Below are positions 36,601 through 44,283 of a stretch of DNA of 64,000 bases, piece after piece. Under the pieces are notes generated by a model that was not told the DNA's origin, did not search any database, and saw only the letters and a program-made list of their open reading frames with translations. Position 1 is the first letter of the stretch. Each line of letters starts with the position of its first letter. Origin of the DNA: Candidatus Eiseniibacteriota bacterium. GTDB lineage: Bacteria; Eisenbacteria; RBG-16-71-46; CAIMUX01. A program made the translations under genes and the position numbers. The stretch covers positions 186,001-250,000 of the forward strand of contig JADJQY010000040.1 in assembly GCA_016712505.1 (NCBI GenBank). Reading direction: 5' to 3'.

Positions 36601-36683
36601 CGGCTGCGGTTCGGCACTTCGTGCTCCTTCGCCAGCTCCATCAATTCGACTCGGGTGAGTTCTTTCAGCTCTTCGCTGCGCAT
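33669..36683 (-). CDS. Rho_N and DUF4912 domain protein with long low-complexity Arg/Gly/Asn-rich regions
   Basis: 1004 aa. Residues 1-42 (MRSEELKELTRVELMELAKEH, then RLSKDDLILALKK) form a Rho_N/SAP-like nucleic-acid-binding motif. A disordered region of about 500 residues follows, rich in Arg, Gly, Asp and Asn with short repeats (RDPQNRDPQNREPQ, GPGRNDGPGRNEGP). DUF4912 lies at about 575-682 (ITVIARDPSWLFAQWEI, VLRVHRLDAAD, YRVEVGVLAPSGTFLALATS), then more repeats, a second beta domain (about 855-930) and a basic R/G-rich tail. DUF4912 proteins sit beside GH57 glucan enzymes in many genomes, but their job is unknown. The basic disorder could bind RNA or polysaccharide. This is far longer than usual family members, as I recall. 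Confidence 0.8.
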   Translation of the reverse strand: MRSEELKELTRVELMELAKEHEVPNRSRLSKDDLILALKKVTRASTPRQVTPREAAPRETQKRTTSAPRAAAATPRPPRKAASEERETGLGGPESPTATPVKRRMKATTESATAPKSAAPVPPVQVPLGQVPPGQPSAPPVRTEASARPVPPPAILSQSPLGVAPRVESRGPEGAEGNRAAREPRDHGHQRPEHRRHDRFDRERRPNAEDPESQNRDTQSRDPQNRDPQNREPQGRPAHDRHQQPRDPQLRNPGRGGPNRADDQEDEIDPWNSVNLGRDPNYGRFLNDPNALGVGRGGNRGNRPGRGNMGRPGGNVLPQSESLLDRSERGRNRAVERTHVGRNERGSWRGGEGPGRNDGPGRNEGPNRRDDSRGRSDRMRDDLRRSGDARRGSGYTPQFQRPGREPGIPNRAVDPRQGRDWTSPGQPPRDGNPGNRVPGQHGQGGGNRRNDRRDGRQRDQRGGEGRPGAQSPEELRAQEMRAGANRPPEARLESTTRGQEAGFSGELRRIEATDLESRHDRDEWGRRAGRRAARPDGRPVDDETRESLRFKSAHWGTRNPALPEPVETPRTPGGDQITVIARDPSWLFAQWEITERTIEHVMAQLKNEWEGCKGVLRVHRLDAADRSSGVRDVVVDEDATSWYIHTEEPDQKYRVEVGVLAPSGTFLALATSGVVVSPPAKVNEGTDQAWADLPPPERAAQGSSERAAQGLSERAAQSRARTGDPDPTGSEPKRGEIVEHARERGEWEGGLEDERSARDEWAESAIAWRVLPPVEPRSEAPADAGPTAKGAIEAGSTGPVSTGPGSTGPGSTGPGSIEHGSIDPDAAALESIDAVRPRSGWSPGAEGDLEDESREANPEQTSGGREFRLAINTELVIYGITDPNVQLSIEGKPVTIRPDGTFTLRLALPDGTHQLPAVAVSPDGSRTQRIALTVSRSTSRPDGGGRRGREQRGRYDHRHGNREQLGRDPSDPERSDRERSDRESGDRPRGGRPRSGGGRSRRRR
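34226..34310 (-). repeat. 15-bp in-frame tandem repeat encoding STGPG
   Basis: About four good copies, plus degenerate ends, of CCCAGGCCCAGTCGA encode Ser-Thr-Gly-Pro-Gly units in the DUF4912 protein. Confidence 0.85.
34532..34598 (-). repeat. 24-bp in-frame tandem repeat encoding SERAAQGS/L
   Basis: Nearly three copies of a 24-bp unit encode (S/P)ERAAQG(S/L) in the DUF4912 protein, just after the DUF4912 domain. Confidence 0.85.
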
Positions 36684-36733
36684 GCTTCCTGTTTCGGTCT
36701 CCTCTTGCGAGGTCTGGGGTCTCGCGCGGCGCG

Positions 36734-39478
36734 TCAGGCCGAGCGGGTCGCCGGGGTATGGAGGGATTCGAGTTCCAGGTTGGCGTGATCGGCCAGGCGC
36801 CGGATCGCAGGGCGATCCGACAAGGACGCATCGAACGCGCCCGGCTCACCGCCACCCGTCTCGAGGGACGTACCTGTCAGCAATTCGTAAGCGCGCTCTT
36901 CAAGCCGCGCTCGCGGGAGCGTCAGTCCGACGCGCACCGCTTCATCGAGCAAATCACACGCTTCGGCAACCGCGGCGATCGCCTGGTCGACCGATCCGGA
37001 AGAGACCCTTCCGCCTCGCCGTTCACGCAGATGGCCATCGGCGCGGGCGAGACACCGCTCGACCCGCGCGCCGAGCGCAACTCCCAGGCGGTCGAGCGGC
37101 AACTTGATCCGCTGCCGCCGAGCCGGGGTCAGCGCCGACTCGAGACGCTGCCACCAGCCGGGGGACAGCTCTTCATTCAGGAGCTCCGACGCCATCTCGG
37201 CCACCTCCCAGCGTCGCACGGTCTGTTCCAGCGCGCGGAAGAAGGGCGACAGTTCGACCGAGAGCTCGGGCAGCACGCGCTTGGGCAACTCGTGCATCTG
37301 CTCGATCCAGCCCCGCGTTTCGCGCAACAGGATCTCCTGCAACTCGCGGCCCGTCTCGCGGCGGAGGTCGGAGGGCAGCCGTTTCAATACGTCGCGGAAC
37401 GGAATCACGGTCTGGGCGGCGTCGGAGCCCAACCCGGTTTCCCGACTGCCCAGCCCAGCTTCCCGACAGCCCAGCCCAGCTTCCCGACAGCCCAGCACGA
37501 TATCCCGACTGCCGTTCTTCGACTCCCGAATCTCGACCGTCCAGTCCCAGGACGACTCGAGGTATTCGTCGGCCAGGAGCAGTCGCCCCTTCCAGCTCGA
37601 GCGCTCGGACCAGCCGGCTGCCTTCCGGGTCAGTCGGGCCTTCGAGCCGTCGGCATAGTACCGATCCAGGCGGCCCTCCACCCGGTAGCCCCAAACCCCG
37701 ATCCCCTCGGACCGCGTATCGAGAGGCCGCCCGAAGAGCGCGGCCTCGATCGCCGCGCGGGCGGCGACCACCTCGGGGGACAGTCGCCGACGCAGAACCT
37801 TGCGGTAGATCCGCGCGCCATCCCCCCACTCCGCCAGGTTCGACCGGGCATGCGCAAGGTGGTCGAGTAAGAGAGGTTCGAGAGGTGCGCTCACGAACGG
37901 CTGGGCCAGTTCGATGGCGCGGGCCGCGTAGGCAAGATTCTGCCGCGGCTCGATTCCCGAGATGTCGGCGAAGAACCAGGCGCAGCTGGTGTACATCAGC
38001 ATCGCCTGATGGCTCGCCTCGAGGAGAGCCCAGGCGCGCGCACGCTGCTCGCGCGACAGCGCCGACCGCGCGTGGGTGGCCAGGAACAGCTCCCGCTGGG
38101 TTGCGCTGCGATCGAGTACACACTCGATGTATCCGTCACGGGCGGTCCAGGGGTCGAAGAACAGGTCGCTCAAGCGGTCGAACTCGCGGTGGATCTCGTC
38201 GCGGACCGCGTCCAAACCGGCGCGGAGCGGCCCCCTCCAGGCCTGGTTCCAGCCGGGCTGGGCGTGCGTCGTACAGCCGCAGTCGCGGACCCAGCGTCCG
38301 ACGCCGTGGGCGCAGGACCATGCGGTGCCCTCGCCCGCGCCGTAGTTGAGCTCGACCTCGAACTCCGGGGGATGGGTGGCGAGGAACTCCCCGTAGTTGG
38401 TCAGCTCGATCCCGCGTCGCGGCGCCTCCCGCTCCGCGAAGTAGGCGAGGCACATGTCACCGAATCGCTCGTGGTGGCCGTAGATCTCGCCATCAGTAGC
38501 ATAGTGAACCAGCACCCCGCCGGAGCCGCCCGGGCCCCGAAGCGCCGCCTGCGCCTTCCCCGCCGCCTCGAGCCGATCGCCCAGGTCCTCCGACCGCCGT
38601 AGCAGGTGGTGGAACGAGACCGCCCCGGCAAGCTCGCCATCGTAGAAGAAGACGTCGACAAAGGGACGCTTGGCCGACGCATCGCCCCGCCTGCCCCGCT
38701 CCGGTTTTGGCGGCGCTCCGACGTAGGCGCGATAGGCGCGACCGGTCTCGAACGGCCGGCCGCCATAGGGGCCGCTCACCTCGTATCCGCCGCCGCGACC
38801 GTCCGCCCAGCGCACGTCGTGCCAGTGCGGATCGCCCAGCTTCCGGATCCGCCCGGCTTGGTGCGGCGCGAGTACCACGAAGCGAACTCCCTGGGCGGCA
38901 AGAACCGCCAGGGTCGCCGCGTCGATCGCGGTCTCCGGAAGCCAGAGGCCCTCGCTCTTCCGCCCGAACCGATACTCGAAGTCCCGCATCCCCCAACGCA
39001 CCTGGGTCACCTTGTCCCGCTCGCAGGTGAGCGGAAGGATGGTGTGATTGTAGGACTGCGCGATCCCGTTTCCGTGGCCACCGCGCAGTTCGACCGACAC
39101 CCGGTCCGCTTCGATGATCCGTCGGTAGACGTCGGGCCGACGGCGCTCCAGGTCGCGGAGGAGGGTCGGGCCGAAGTCGAACGAGAGCGCGGTGTAGTTG
39201 TTCACGATCCCTGCGATACGACCGGTGGTCCCGTTGATCCGACTCCACGCGTTGGCGCGGTAGCACTCATCGGTGATCCGCTCGTTCCAGTCGTGGTACG
39301 GGCGCGCGCTGGCCTGCCGTGGCACCACATCGGTCCACGGATTCTCACGGGGCGGCTGGTAGAAATGACCGTGCAAGACGGCGAACACGAAAGATGTCCG
39401 TTCTCGAATGAGTTTCGTCTTCGGCGCGCGACCTTGCGCGCCGGCAATCTGGCGCCGCTCTGCATGAGCGCCGTTCAA
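36734..39478 (-). CDS. GH57/DUF3536 family glycoside-hydrolase-like protein
   Basis: 914 aa from a TTG at 39478, the only start before the conserved N-terminus FVFAVLHGHFYQPPRENPW; an internal GTG at VFAVLHGH is also possible. Residues about 30-340 are the GH57 (beta/alpha)7 barrel (FDFGPTLLRDLE, GHGNGIAQSYNHTILPL, GLWLPETAID with the nucleophile-position Glu near 180). The C-terminal DUF3536-type part is helical. Residues about 662-680 carry three copies of LG(C/S)RE(A/T)G encoded by a 21-bp repeat. It lies in the same direction as the DUF4912 and branching-type GH57 genes and should act on alpha-glucans. A 17-bp tandem array directly abuts its start. Confidence 0.78.
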   Translation of the reverse strand: MNGAHAERRQIAGAQGRAPKTKLIRERTSFVFAVLHGHFYQPPRENPWTDVVPRQASARPYHDWNERITDECYRANAWSRINGTTGRIAGIVNNYTALSFDFGPTLLRDLERRRPDVYRRIIEADRVSVELRGGHGNGIAQSYNHTILPLTCERDKVTQVRWGMRDFEYRFGRKSEGLWLPETAIDAATLAVLAAQGVRFVVLAPHQAGRIRKLGDPHWHDVRWADGRGGGYEVSGPYGGRPFETGRAYRAYVGAPPKPERGRRGDASAKRPFVDVFFYDGELAGAVSFHHLLRRSEDLGDRLEAAGKAQAALRGPGGSGGVLVHYATDGEIYGHHERFGDMCLAYFAEREAPRRGIELTNYGEFLATHPPEFEVELNYGAGEGTAWSCAHGVGRWVRDCGCTTHAQPGWNQAWRGPLRAGLDAVRDEIHREFDRLSDLFFDPWTARDGYIECVLDRSATQRELFLATHARSALSREQRARAWALLEASHQAMLMYTSCAWFFADISGIEPRQNLAYAARAIELAQPFVSAPLEPLLLDHLAHARSNLAEWGDGARIYRKVLRRRLSPEVVAARAAIEAALFGRPLDTRSEGIGVWGYRVEGRLDRYYADGSKARLTRKAAGWSERSSWKGRLLLADEYLESSWDWTVEIRESKNGSRDIVLGCREAGLGCREAGLGSRETGLGSDAAQTVIPFRDVLKRLPSDLRRETGRELQEILLRETRGWIEQMHELPKRVLPELSVELSPFFRALEQTVRRWEVAEMASELLNEELSPGWWQRLESALTPARRQRIKLPLDRLGVALGARVERCLARADGHLRERRGGRVSSGSVDQAIAAVAEACDLLDEAVRVGLTLPRARLEERAYELLTGTSLETGGGEPGAFDASLSDRPAIRRLADHANLELESLHTPATRSA
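37430..37505 (-). repeat. 21-bp in-frame tandem repeat encoding LGCREAG
   Basis: About three copies of a unit containing CCCAGCTTCCCGACAG encode seven-residue repeats inside the GH57/DUF3536 protein. Confidence 0.85.
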
Positions 39479-39479
39479 A

Positions 39480-39615
39480 CCCTGCGACTCAGGTAACCCT
39501 GCGACTCAGGTAACCCTGCGACTCAGGTAACCCTGCGACTCAGGTAACCCTGCGACCCAGGTAGACCTGCGACCCAGGTAGACCTGCGACCCAGGTAGAC
39601 CTGCGACCCAGGCCC
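39480..39615 (-). repeat. Eight-copy 17-bp tandem array at the GH57/DUF3536 start
   Basis: Four copies of CCCTGCGACTCAGGTAA are followed by four of (A/C)CCTGCGACCCAGGTAG-like units, with no spacers. On the minus strand each unit includes CAGGG, a weak ribosome-site-like run, and the array ends one base before the TTG start. Unlike the repeats inside genes, 17 is not a multiple of three. No spacer sequence is present, so it is not a CRISPR array. Confidence 0.93.
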
Positions 39616-40176
39616 AGCAACGACGATCCGAGGCGAACGGGGACCATCGTAGCGAAGAGTTCTCGTGGATCGGGTGGCCGACGAGCGTCGACTCGTCTAG
39701 GCCCTCATCTCCTCTACACTCGCGCTCCCGCGTCTCTCCACCTCGGAGCCGGGGCCCCCTCGGGCACTGGAAGTCCGTCTGGCACCGGGAGTCGCTCTCG
39801 CGCGATCGAATCCGAAATCCGCGCGCGTTTCACCAACTTCTCTGGCCTCGGGTCGGTCAGACCCGCTCGGAACCGACCTCGCTGCTTCTTGGACGTTCCC
39901 GCTGCGCGAACCGGGCGTGCATGCACTCCATCTTGCACCGCGATTCTTGCACCGCGAGTCTTGCAAGGTCCGCAAGGAAAGGTCGTCTTCCGGATCGGGA
40001 GGCTTGTGCCATCTGTCGGGCGACCGGCGTCCTTGATGGCGAAATCTCCGCACGCGGCATCCACCGCTGTGCGGCATCACGGCGAGATTCAAGCATGACG
40101 CGCGCGGGCAGGTCAACCCCAGGGTTCGACCTGCCCGCGATTTCTCATTGCGTCCCCTTGGCCGGGGCCGGGCGGG
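39616..40176. other. Non-coding region with a hairpin
   Basis: About 560 bp between the tandem array and the stop of the next minus-strand gene. An open frame (39697-40116 on minus) is Arg/Ser-rich and built partly on short direct repeats, so it is judged not a gene. The only clear structure is the hairpin at 40103-40139. Confidence 0.5.
40103..40139. terminator. Putative hairpin terminator downstream of the large secreted protein
   Basis: A 12-bp stem (CGCGGGCAGGTC and its complement) with a 13-base loop lies about 40 bp beyond the stop at 40177. The T-rich run (ATTTCTCATT) is on the plus-strand side only, so termination for the minus-strand gene is uncertain. Confidence 0.5.
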
Positions 40177-43100
40177 TCACCTCATCTGGATCAGCTTGCG
40201 CGTCGCGCGCGCGCCCCCCGAGCGGAGCTCTGCCCAGTAGACCCCCTGACCCAGGCGACGCCCCGAGGAGTCATCTCCCGACCATACCGCGAGGTGCTCA
40301 CCCGCCGCGCGCATCCCTCCGGCGACCGTTGCCACGCGTCGTCCCCCAACGTCGAAGATCGCGAGATCCACGTCCCCCGCGACCGGCACCGCGAATCGAA
40401 TGGCCGCGACGCCCTGCATCGGGTTCGGGGCAATCGAGAGGATCTCGAGTCGATCGCCCACCGGGCCAGGCAGGGGGGCGACGTCGGTGACGAACTGCCC
40501 GCAGCGGGGGGTGCACGGGACGGTGGTCGATCCGTAGATCCAGAAAAGCGCGGCGTCGAACTCCTTGGCGACCGCGTTCACGATGTGCGCCTCGTCGCTC
40601 AGGCACTCGTTCCCGCCTTCGCGCTCGGCCAAGTGGTCCCAGCTCACGCCGTCGAGCACGCTCCGATAGTTGTCCGAGCCGGGGCTGATGCTCGACTTGA
40701 CCACCTGGCTGTACTCGGTGTACGCCCCGCCGCCGTCGTGATCCAGATAGCGACGGTTTCCGATTCCACCGGCCGTCGGCTGCAGGACGTCGAAGGTGAA
40801 CGCCTCCGGACAGCCGCTGCCCCAGGCGGAAAGGGCATAGTCTCCCTCCCCTTGCGGTGCCAAGGTGGTGGCGTAGGCGCCGCCGGGAGCATCCTCGATC
40901 CGCACGCAGCGAGAGTCGTCTTCCAGGCCCACCGTGCAGGATGGACCGCCGTAGTCGTCGCAGACCAGCCGTGCCCCCAGTGCGTTGTTGAGCAGGCTCG
41001 GGTACACCGCCGCGATCCAGGTCGACACGTCGTCCCCGGTGACGATGAGTCCCTGCCGATTCTCGCTGGTGTTGCACTGCCCGTGGGACAGCCAGTCCGA
41101 CAGCGCCTCGAAGTCCCGTGCCTGGCCGGGTTGCGTCGCTCCCGCCGAGAACAGAATCAGCCGATAGTCGAGGAGTTGCAGAAGTGTCGCCCCGTTGTTC
41201 CCTCCCACCGAGCGGTAGAACGGCGCGTTGAAGCAGGAGCAGGCGGCATCGTAGTCATAGGTGTCCCAGGAGGTGAGGCTCGGAACCGGATCGAGGGGAC
41301 CCGCTCCGTTCAGGGCTACGTTCAGCCCTTGCTGATAGAAGTGGCGCGTCTTGTCCAGCGCGGCATTGATGTGCAGCACGCAGGGGTACTTCGCCACGCC
41401 GCTCTCCAGGCGATAGCTGGGGAGGATCTCGAACTCCCAGAAGTTCCCCCCGGACGTGTCCGGGTAGAGCCCGACGACGCCTGGGGTACAGGTGAAGTTT
41501 GCGCTGATGAAGTACTGAATGGCGGTGCCCGGCGCCAGGATCCCGTCCCGGATCATCTCGTTGTTGTTCTGATTCTCCCCCCGAAGTCGTCATCATCCTC
41601 CCGGAACTCCGAGATGAACCGGTTCTTGGAAACGGAGGTCCCAGACTGCATCGAGTCCATCCGACCGAAGGTGAAGTCGGAGTCCGGCCCTACGATCCCG
41701 AGCCCATCGGCGACGGCGGTCTTCCAGGCGGCATAGCCCGGGATCGATGCCGCGCCCGGGCCTTCCCGCGCGATCCGCCACCACATCCGCGCTTCCCACT
41801 TGGTGGAGCTGGTCGGGATCGGCCCCACGACCACGAGCGAGTCTCCGAGGTGATCCGGGATCGGATTGCCGCGGCTCAGATCGTAAACCACATCGGCATT
41901 GCCTGGATTGGTCGTCGAGTTCAGCAACCCCTGCCCCCAGCCATCGATGAACCGGGCGCCGACGTCGAAACGCACCTCCGGCGCGTCCGGCACGCTGGTG
42001 ACCCGAACCTGGATGTTGTCGAAAAGCGGCGTCTGATTGGTCAGGCCGCTGCACTGGGTCGGGGGGATCCCGAAGGCATCGCAGGAAGAATAGATCTCGA
42101 GCCCGAAGCGATAGAGTTGCGCATCGCCGGGAAGCGTGCCGAGCGTCCCCACGTCGCGCCCTTCCGCGCAGATCGGATCGACACCGACATACCGGTAGGT
42201 GTCCACCTCGCCCACGCGGTCCGACCAGATCGACTGACCGGTTTCCGGACAGAGATAGGGGAAGTAGATCCACCCCGGGCGGTAGAACACACCGTTCGCC
42301 AGGGGCATCTCCGCATAAAGGTCGAACGTCCCGAGGAGCGTGTTGTACTGCGGACCGAGGGCACCGCGATCGACGATCGGCGAGATGCCGAACTCGTGCT
42401 GCCCCGTCGGATGCTCGCCGTTCTCGTCGTGAAACTCGAGGACATTGCCGGCCAGGCCGCAGGAGCAGGGATCGAGGATGGCGTAGTTCGAGACCGAGGC
42501 GACGCCCAGGTGCGAGTCAGTAACCGCCAGACCGCAGGTGGCGGTCGTCCAGCCTTCCAGATCGGCCTCGAAGCCGTAGACGAAGGAACCGCCGCTGATC
42601 GCTCCATCCAATGTCACATCGTCGACTCCGAACGGACCATAGTCGGTGTCGAACTCCCCGTCCTGATCGGAGAATCCGCCATCCGAGCGGAACTCGATCC
42701 GAATCGTGAACGCAGTGAACCCGCCGAACGCGGCCGCGGCGATGGTGCGGCTGTAGGTCGGATACGAACCGACCGTGGGATCGCCGATCTCACCGTGCCA
42801 GCCATCGGGACCATTGAGGACCAGTTCGTTTCCACTACCGAGGTCGAGGATGACCAGGGTGCGATCGAAATCCGGCTCGGTGTCGTTGAAGTAACGAAAC
42901 GAGAGAGTCACATCCCCCGATCCGGCGTAGGTGTAACCAGGACTCTCGATCGATTGACACCAGTTGTCGCCGTACCCCAGTCCGCCGGTCCAGCAGAACT
43001 GGTCTGCCTCCGACTCGAAGGCACCGAGCCAGGCACTTCCCTGCCCTACCAGAATCGGGGCCGGCGAGGGATTTCCATGCCCGTTCCAACCTGCCTGGTT

Positions 43101-43433
43101 CAGGTGGCGGAACGGGAGCTGTGCCTCGGCGAGCGGGAGTGCACTCCAGCCCTCGAGCGGATCGCTGCCTCCATGATCGAAGCTCCAGGTCTCCCCCACC
43201 ACGGCATAGCCGCTGGCGTCGACGTAGCCGAACTGAAACGTGTCCGCGCGGGACGTTTCCGGCGCGCGCGCGGGAAGGTCTCCGTCTTGGTGCGAAGCAC
43301 GATCCGGAAGGGCCAGGAGCGACGATCGGGCGCGAACGACGCTCACGTCTCCCAGCGAAGCGAGCACGGCAAGCAGAAACGTGCAACCGATGATCCGGTC
43401 GGGCGAGCGGGACCATTGCCTGAGACCGTACAT
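40177..43433 (-). CDS. Large secreted protein with C-terminal sorting domain, interrupted by an apparent frameshift
   Basis: The start is the ATG at 43433 with GGGAGG six bases upstream, followed by a signal peptide (IIGCTFLLAVLASLGDVSVVRA). The first frame stops at 41553 with GGRIRTTTR. The second frame reads GGENQNNNE before its Met at 41556, which continues DDDDFGG smoothly. Adding one C to the C6 run at 41577-41582 joins both into about 1085 aa. The N-terminal half has beta-sandwich, lectin-like stretches (GLEGWTTATCGL-like, FTIRIEFRSDGGFSDQDGEFDTDYG). The C-terminus (NPMQGVAAIRFAVP, LAIFDVGGRRVATV, GQGVYWAELRSGG) is the sorting-type domain. Function unknown. A base error is the simplest cause of the break. 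Confidence 0.75.
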
Positions 43434-43671
43434 GCAATCCTCCCTTGGGTCGCCCCTCCCTGCGGGAAGGCGACGATTCCACCATACGAGTGTGACGACC
43501 AGTGCGTCCGGTGCACGGGAGAACACGCTGACGCGTGGGGCACGGTCCGGGGGAAGACCTGCCGATGTCCGAAGGGGGGGACTCCGGCCTCACGACCCCG
43601 TGACTGGGGGTCGATCGACTGCAACCAGCTTACGGACTGTCCGCCTCGAAAACAAACTCCGTTTCCGAAAG

Positions 43672-44133
43672 TCAGAGATTCGGGGAGTCTCGCTCGATCG
43701 GGGGAAGAACTTCGAGATAGTTGGCGAAGGTCTCGTTGAACAGCGCACCCGGTCGAATCGCACGGAGATGTCTCAGTGCCTCGTCGCCCGAGCGCCCGAG
43801 ATAGGTCAACGCAATCCCCACTACCAGCGCCGAGCGGTTGTACCCCATCCGACAGTGGACCAGGACGGTCTGGCTGCGGGAGAGCTCGGCCGCCATGCGA
43901 GCGACCCCGTGCAAGCGATCGAGATCGGGCAGATGGAGATCCTCGAACGGATAGTAGATGTAGAGGAAGCGATCCGCGGTGCTGGGAACAGCGTCCAGGG
44001 TGTGATCGAGGTCGACGATCACGGTCACCCCGCGACGTTCGATCTCGTTCCAATCATCGATGTCCGACGAGAGGAGGAGTCTCCCCCCCACCTCGACCTC
44101 CACGATCTCCATCTGCCCCCCACTTCCGGACAT
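43672..44133 (-). CDS. Dual-specificity/tyrosine phosphatase-like protein
   Basis: 153 aa from the ATG at 44133 (GGAGTG upstream; ATG at 44112 also possible). The phosphatase loop VLVHCRMGYNRSALV (HCx5R, Cys near residue 94) and the preceding IVDLDHTLDAVP and YYPFEDLHLPD are typical of small cytoplasmic dual-specificity phosphatases. It is divergent from a Ser/Thr kinase gene with 150 bp between starts, so the two may act as an opposing pair; this is inference. Confidence 0.85.
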   Translation of the reverse strand: MSGSGGQMEIVEVEVGGRLLLSSDIDDWNEIERRGVTVIVDLDHTLDAVPSTADRFLYIYYPFEDLHLPDLDRLHGVARMAAELSRSQTVLVHCRMGYNRSALVVGIALTYLGRSGDEALRHLRAIRPGALFNETFANYLEVLPPIERDSPNL

Positions 44134-44283
44134 CGACCGCACTCCGAGCCGCGCTCCACGGCTTGGCGCCAGTTTATCCCACCGCCGCCCGTTTCGCCGA
44201 GCCTCGAGGACGGCTGCAAAACAGCTTGTCCCACTCTCCGGCACCAATGACACTGGGCTCTCAACAATCTTCCGGGGGCCAGG

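Noticed and set aside
34464..36788. 774-codon plus-strand open frame opposite the DUF4912 gene
   Set aside because: Low-complexity shadow with no domain; the minus strand has Rho_N and DUF4912.
39480..39615. CRISPR array
   Set aside because: Units are 17 bp and directly adjacent with no spacers, and there are no cas genes.
39697..40116. 139-codon minus-strand open frame
   Set aside because: Arg/Ser-rich, built partly on short direct repeats, no ribosome site or family.
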